Source of the DNA: CAVTPU01 sp963736695
GTDB taxonomy: Bacteria; Actinomycetota; Actinomycetes; Mycobacteriales; Micromonosporaceae
NCBI GenBank assembly: GCA_963736695.1
Contig: CAVTPU010000001.1
Coordinates: 1,240,001-1,304,000 of the forward strand
Length of the DNA stretch: 64,000 nucleotides
Reading direction: 5' to 3'
Shown: positions 62,304-64,000 of the stretch, piece by piece
How positions within the stretch are numbered: position 1 is the stretch's first letter
Layout of the letters: the number at the start of each line of letters is the position of its first letter
Program-made: the position numbers and the translations under genes
The notes under the pieces: model-generated
Database searches by the model: none
What the model was told of the DNA's origin: nothing
What the model saw: only the letters and a program-made list of their open reading frames with translations

Positions 62304-62790
62304 ACGCTGCACGAAATGTTGACCCGATAATTTCGTCCGTTCTGCCCGAAAGCTGGCCTCACGCTGTGTCCGTTGATCGGGCAGGAGGTGGTGATGGCGC
62401 GTCGTCCAGAGGCTACGTACGGGACCTGATCCACACGTTCAACGGGCGGGGGTCTGCCGCCGACCTCGGGCCGGGTAGTCCACCGCAGCACCGGACCAAA
62501 TAGTTGGTGGTAGCGGGTGAACGTGGCCCGCGAACAGCCAAACACTTCCGCCACCACATCGTCAGGCACGTTGCGCCGCAGCCCGAACAGCACCGCCACG
62601 ACTGCCGTGACCAGCGGCCGCACGTGCGGGCGGCCCGCTACGCCCCCTCTACCATCACCAACCGTGATACTCGGACATGTCAATTGAGTTTTAATGACAC
62701 TTCCAAGATCCGAAGCCCCGACTGGCTGGAGAATGCCGGGCCAAGGTTTCATGCTAAGTCACTAGTAGTGAATTGTTCTGAGAACGGAGC

Positions 62791-63561
62791 ATGAAGTTGT
62801 CTGATGTGGAGAGTCGTATAGCTGAGGTGGCTAGGACTGGGGCGAGATCGTTGGACCTGTCGTGCATGGGATTGTCGGTGTTGCCGGACTCGATCGGCAA
62901 CCTCACCTCCCTTACGGAGCTCCACTTGGGCTACAACGGGTTGTCGGTGTTGCCGGACTCGATCAGCGACCTCACCTCCCTCACGTGGCTCCACGTGGGC
63001 TACAACGGGTTGTCGGTGTTGCCGGACTCGATCGGCAACCTCACCTCCCTCACGGAACTCCATGTGGCGGGCAACGGATTGCCGGTGTTGCCGGACTCGA
63101 TCGGCAACCTCACCTCCCTCACGGAGCTCGACTTGGGCTCCAACGGGTTGTCGGTGTTGCCGGACTCGATCAGCAACCTCACCTCTCTCACGCGGCTCGA
63201 CTTGGGCTACAACCGGTTGTCGGTGTTGCCCGACTCGATCAGCAACCTCACCTCCCTCACGGAACTCCTCTTGCGCTACAACGGGTTGTCGGTGTTGCCG
63301 GACTCGATCGGCAACCTCACCTCCCTCACGTGGCTCGACTTGCGCGGCAACGGGTTTTCGGTGTTGCCGGACTTGATCGGCGACCTCACCTCCCTCACGT
63401 GGCTCGATTTGGGCTACAACGGGTTGTCGGTGTTGCCGGGCTCGATCAGCAACCTCACCTCTCTCACGCGGCTCGACTTGAGTGACAACCCACTAATACC
63501 TGAGCTCGAAGTGGCCGATCGGAAGGGCGTCGACGAAGTGCGTTCTTTCTTGACCCGTTAA
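62791..63561 (+). CDS. Leucine-rich-repeat protein, possibly a truncated Roco-type protein
   Basis: 256 residues. A 20-residue cap (MKLSDVESRIAEVARTG) is followed by nine 23-residue repeats of the pattern GLSVLPDSIGNLTSLTELDL (about 27-233) and a short end, DNPLIPELEVADRKGVDEVRSFLTR. The repeats would form a solenoid with a protein-binding surface. There is no signal peptide or membrane segment, so it is likely cytoplasmic. In bacterial Roco-like proteins a similar NPL.PEL...G...FL segment precedes a GTPase domain, which is missing here because the frame stops. It might be a complete adaptor or the remnant of a longer protein. A clear terminator follows. Confidence 0.8.
   Translation: MKLSDVESRIAEVARTGARSLDLSCMGLSVLPDSIGNLTSLTELHLGYNGLSVLPDSISDLTSLTWLHVGYNGLSVLPDSIGNLTSLTELHVAGNGLPVLPDSIGNLTSLTELDLGSNGLSVLPDSISNLTSLTRLDLGYNRLSVLPDSISNLTSLTELLLRYNGLSVLPDSIGNLTSLTWLDLRGNGFSVLPDLIGDLTSLTWLDLGYNGLSVLPGSISNLTSLTRLDLSDNPLIPELEVADRKGVDEVRSFLTR
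62869..63489 (+). repeat. Nine 69-bp tandem repeats coding leucine-rich repeats
   Basis: The units are close to identical at the DNA level, with blocks such as TTGTCGGTGTTGCCGGACTC recurring every 69 bp. Differences concentrate in a few codons (Gly-Asn/Ser-Asp/Ser-Asn before LTSLT, and the Trp/Glu/Arg before the Leu). The near identity suggests recent tandem duplication or gene conversion. Confidence 0.85.
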
Positions 63562-63607
63562 AGCCGCGGCGGATTCCAGCGATCGTCGCAACACTCGCGG
63601 GTTCGAG

Positions 63608-63649
63608 GAGTCAACACCGGCAGGCCTCTGCCTGCCGGTGTTGACTTTT
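63608..63649 (+). terminator. Intrinsic terminator of the leucine-rich-repeat gene
   Basis: A perfect 15-bp stem, GTCAACACCGGCAGG with CCTGCCGGTGTTGAC, closes on CCTCTG and is followed at once by TTTT. It lies 48 bp after the stop. It is the most classical intrinsic terminator in the window. Confidence 0.85.
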
Positions 63650-63913
63650 GAGCGGCGCACCCATGACGACGTGCGCGACGGCATCACCAGCCTGTTCGCC
63701 GCGTTCAATATCGCTGACGGCACCGTCATCCATCGAGATCCGCTGTTCGGCACCGGCCGTGGAGTACCGCCACCCACAAGACTCCTGCGGCGGTCCGGGC
63801 GTGGCTGGCAACGCCCCCACATCCACTTCACCCCGACCGGAAGTTCGTGGATCAACCAGGTAGAACGCTGGTTCTCCTACCTGACAACCGATCTACTCCA
63901 ACGTGGCGTCTAA
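63638..63913 (+). pseudogene. IS630-family transposase remnant
   Basis: The frame from 63638 reads ERRTHDDVRDGITSLFAAFNIADGTVI, the core of an IS630 transposase. A middle piece, THKTPAAVRAWLAT, is in another frame at about 63772-63813, and the C-terminal part PHIHFTPTGSSWINQVERWF returns to the first frame. The N-terminus, the central catalytic Asp region (normally LDNYATH) and the frame are lost, so the element is inactive. It ends at the stop at 63911-63913. Confidence 0.75.
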
Positions 63914-63976
63914 TAACGTCCAGACCCTGGAACTGGACATTCGCCAGTAGATCCAGTCATGAAACTCAGCGCAGGA

Positions 63977-64000
63977 CACTAGTGCCTCACCGCACTCGCG
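63977..64000 (+). repeat. Right inverted end of the accessory island
   Basis: CACTAGTGCCTCACCGCAC plus TCGCG at the window edge matches the reverse complement of 62280-62303 at 22 of 24 positions. Flanking sequence just inside (GCAGGA) also resembles the left end (GCAGCGT), so the match is at least 30 bp with one gap. The end of the element beyond 64000 is not visible. Confidence 0.6.

Larger units (their letters stand above)
62264..62752 (-). pseudogene. N-terminal fragment of an IS5-like (DDE_4 type) transposase
   Basis: The recognisable part lies at about 62480-62665: RPHVRPLVTAVVAVLFGLRR, then VFGCSRATFTRYHQLFGPVL, a helix-turn-helix region typical of the N-terminus of these transposases. 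No catalytic DDE domain follows; the frame runs into unrelated Arg/Pro-rich sequence. The reading frame around it is open but its ends are arbitrary. Confidence 0.6.
62280..64000. mobile_element. Accessory island bounded by inverted ends, with decayed transposases and a leucine-rich-repeat gene
   Basis: A 1.7-kb region starts 83 bp beyond the meaA start and runs to the window edge. It carries a fragment of one transposase (62480-62665, minus), the leucine-rich-repeat gene, and a broken IS630-type transposase (63638-63913, plus). Matching 24-bp inverted ends lie at 62280-62303 and 63977-64000. The right boundary may extend beyond the window. The two transposases are of different families, so the island is a composite remnant rather than one intact insertion sequence. 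Confidence 0.55.

Noticed and set aside
62869..63489. Regular 69-bp repeats considered as a CRISPR-like array
   Set aside because: There are no spacers; the units are contiguous and encode leucine-rich repeats in an open frame.
1..64000. tRNA, rRNA or riboswitch genes, including a cobalamin riboswitch before the mutase genes
   Set aside because: No cloverleaf, rRNA signature or B12-box-like sequence was recognised by eye; a covariance-model search would be needed to exclude them fully.

Overview
The window comes from the chromosome of a strongly G+C-rich actinobacterium. GTG starts are frequent, ATGA/GTGA stop-start overlaps are common, and the gene set is actinobacterial: the mismatch endonuclease NucS, a large NAD-dependent glutamate dehydrogenase, crotonyl-CoA carboxylase/reductase with a MeaA-type mutase, and two DivIVA/Scy/FilP-like coiled-coil proteins next to methylmalonyl-CoA epimerase. 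The genus cannot be fixed from the sequence. Filamentous relatives such as Micromonosporales or Streptomyces-like lineages fit best.

Layout. 1-12 kb holds the end of a surface or repeat protein, a DUF4349 lipoprotein, a crotonase / membrane protein / acetolactate-synthase-like operon, an ABC ATPase, and a glutamate dehydrogenase gene whose frame is broken twice, followed by a TFIIB-type zinc protein and an orphan SUKH (SMI1/KNR4) protein. 12-27.5 kb is mainly acyl-CoA metabolism: an isobutyryl-CoA-type mutase large subunit, the MeaB G-protein chaperone, thiolase, epimerase and Ccr. Among them lie an arginase-family protein, a CnoX-type thioredoxin and a three-gene FtsX-type ABC transporter. 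27.6-30.6 kb encodes two long coiled-coil cytoskeletal proteins.

30.6-50.4 kb is a Wzx/Wzy-type surface polysaccharide locus: two TylC3-like C-methyltransferases, a sugar-nucleotidyltransferase, a PIG-L deacetylase, an epimerase, several glycosyltransferases, a flippase, a polymerase/ligase, a Wzz-like protein, a TagA/WecG glycosyltransferase and large secreted proteins. Many genes overlap by 4 bp, so they are probably co-translated. 50.3-62.2 kb returns to metabolism and housekeeping: a hydrolase, a tandem 3-hydroxyacyl-CoA dehydrogenase, a nitroreductase, a PCuAC copper lipoprotein with a Tat-exported DyP peroxidase, an aldehyde dehydrogenase, NucS, DUF4126 and the MeaA-type mutase.

62.26-64.0 kb is a small accessory island. 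It is bounded by matching inverted ends and contains two decayed transposases and a leucine-rich-repeat gene built from nine nearly identical 69-bp units.

Taken together, thiolase, tandem hydroxyacyl-CoA dehydrogenase, crotonase, Ccr, epimerase and MeaA could carry acetyl-CoA to methylsuccinyl-CoA (the upper ethylmalonyl-CoA pathway). The IcmA-type mutase would connect butyryl-CoA with isobutyryl-CoA. No tRNA, rRNA or CRISPR array was recognised.
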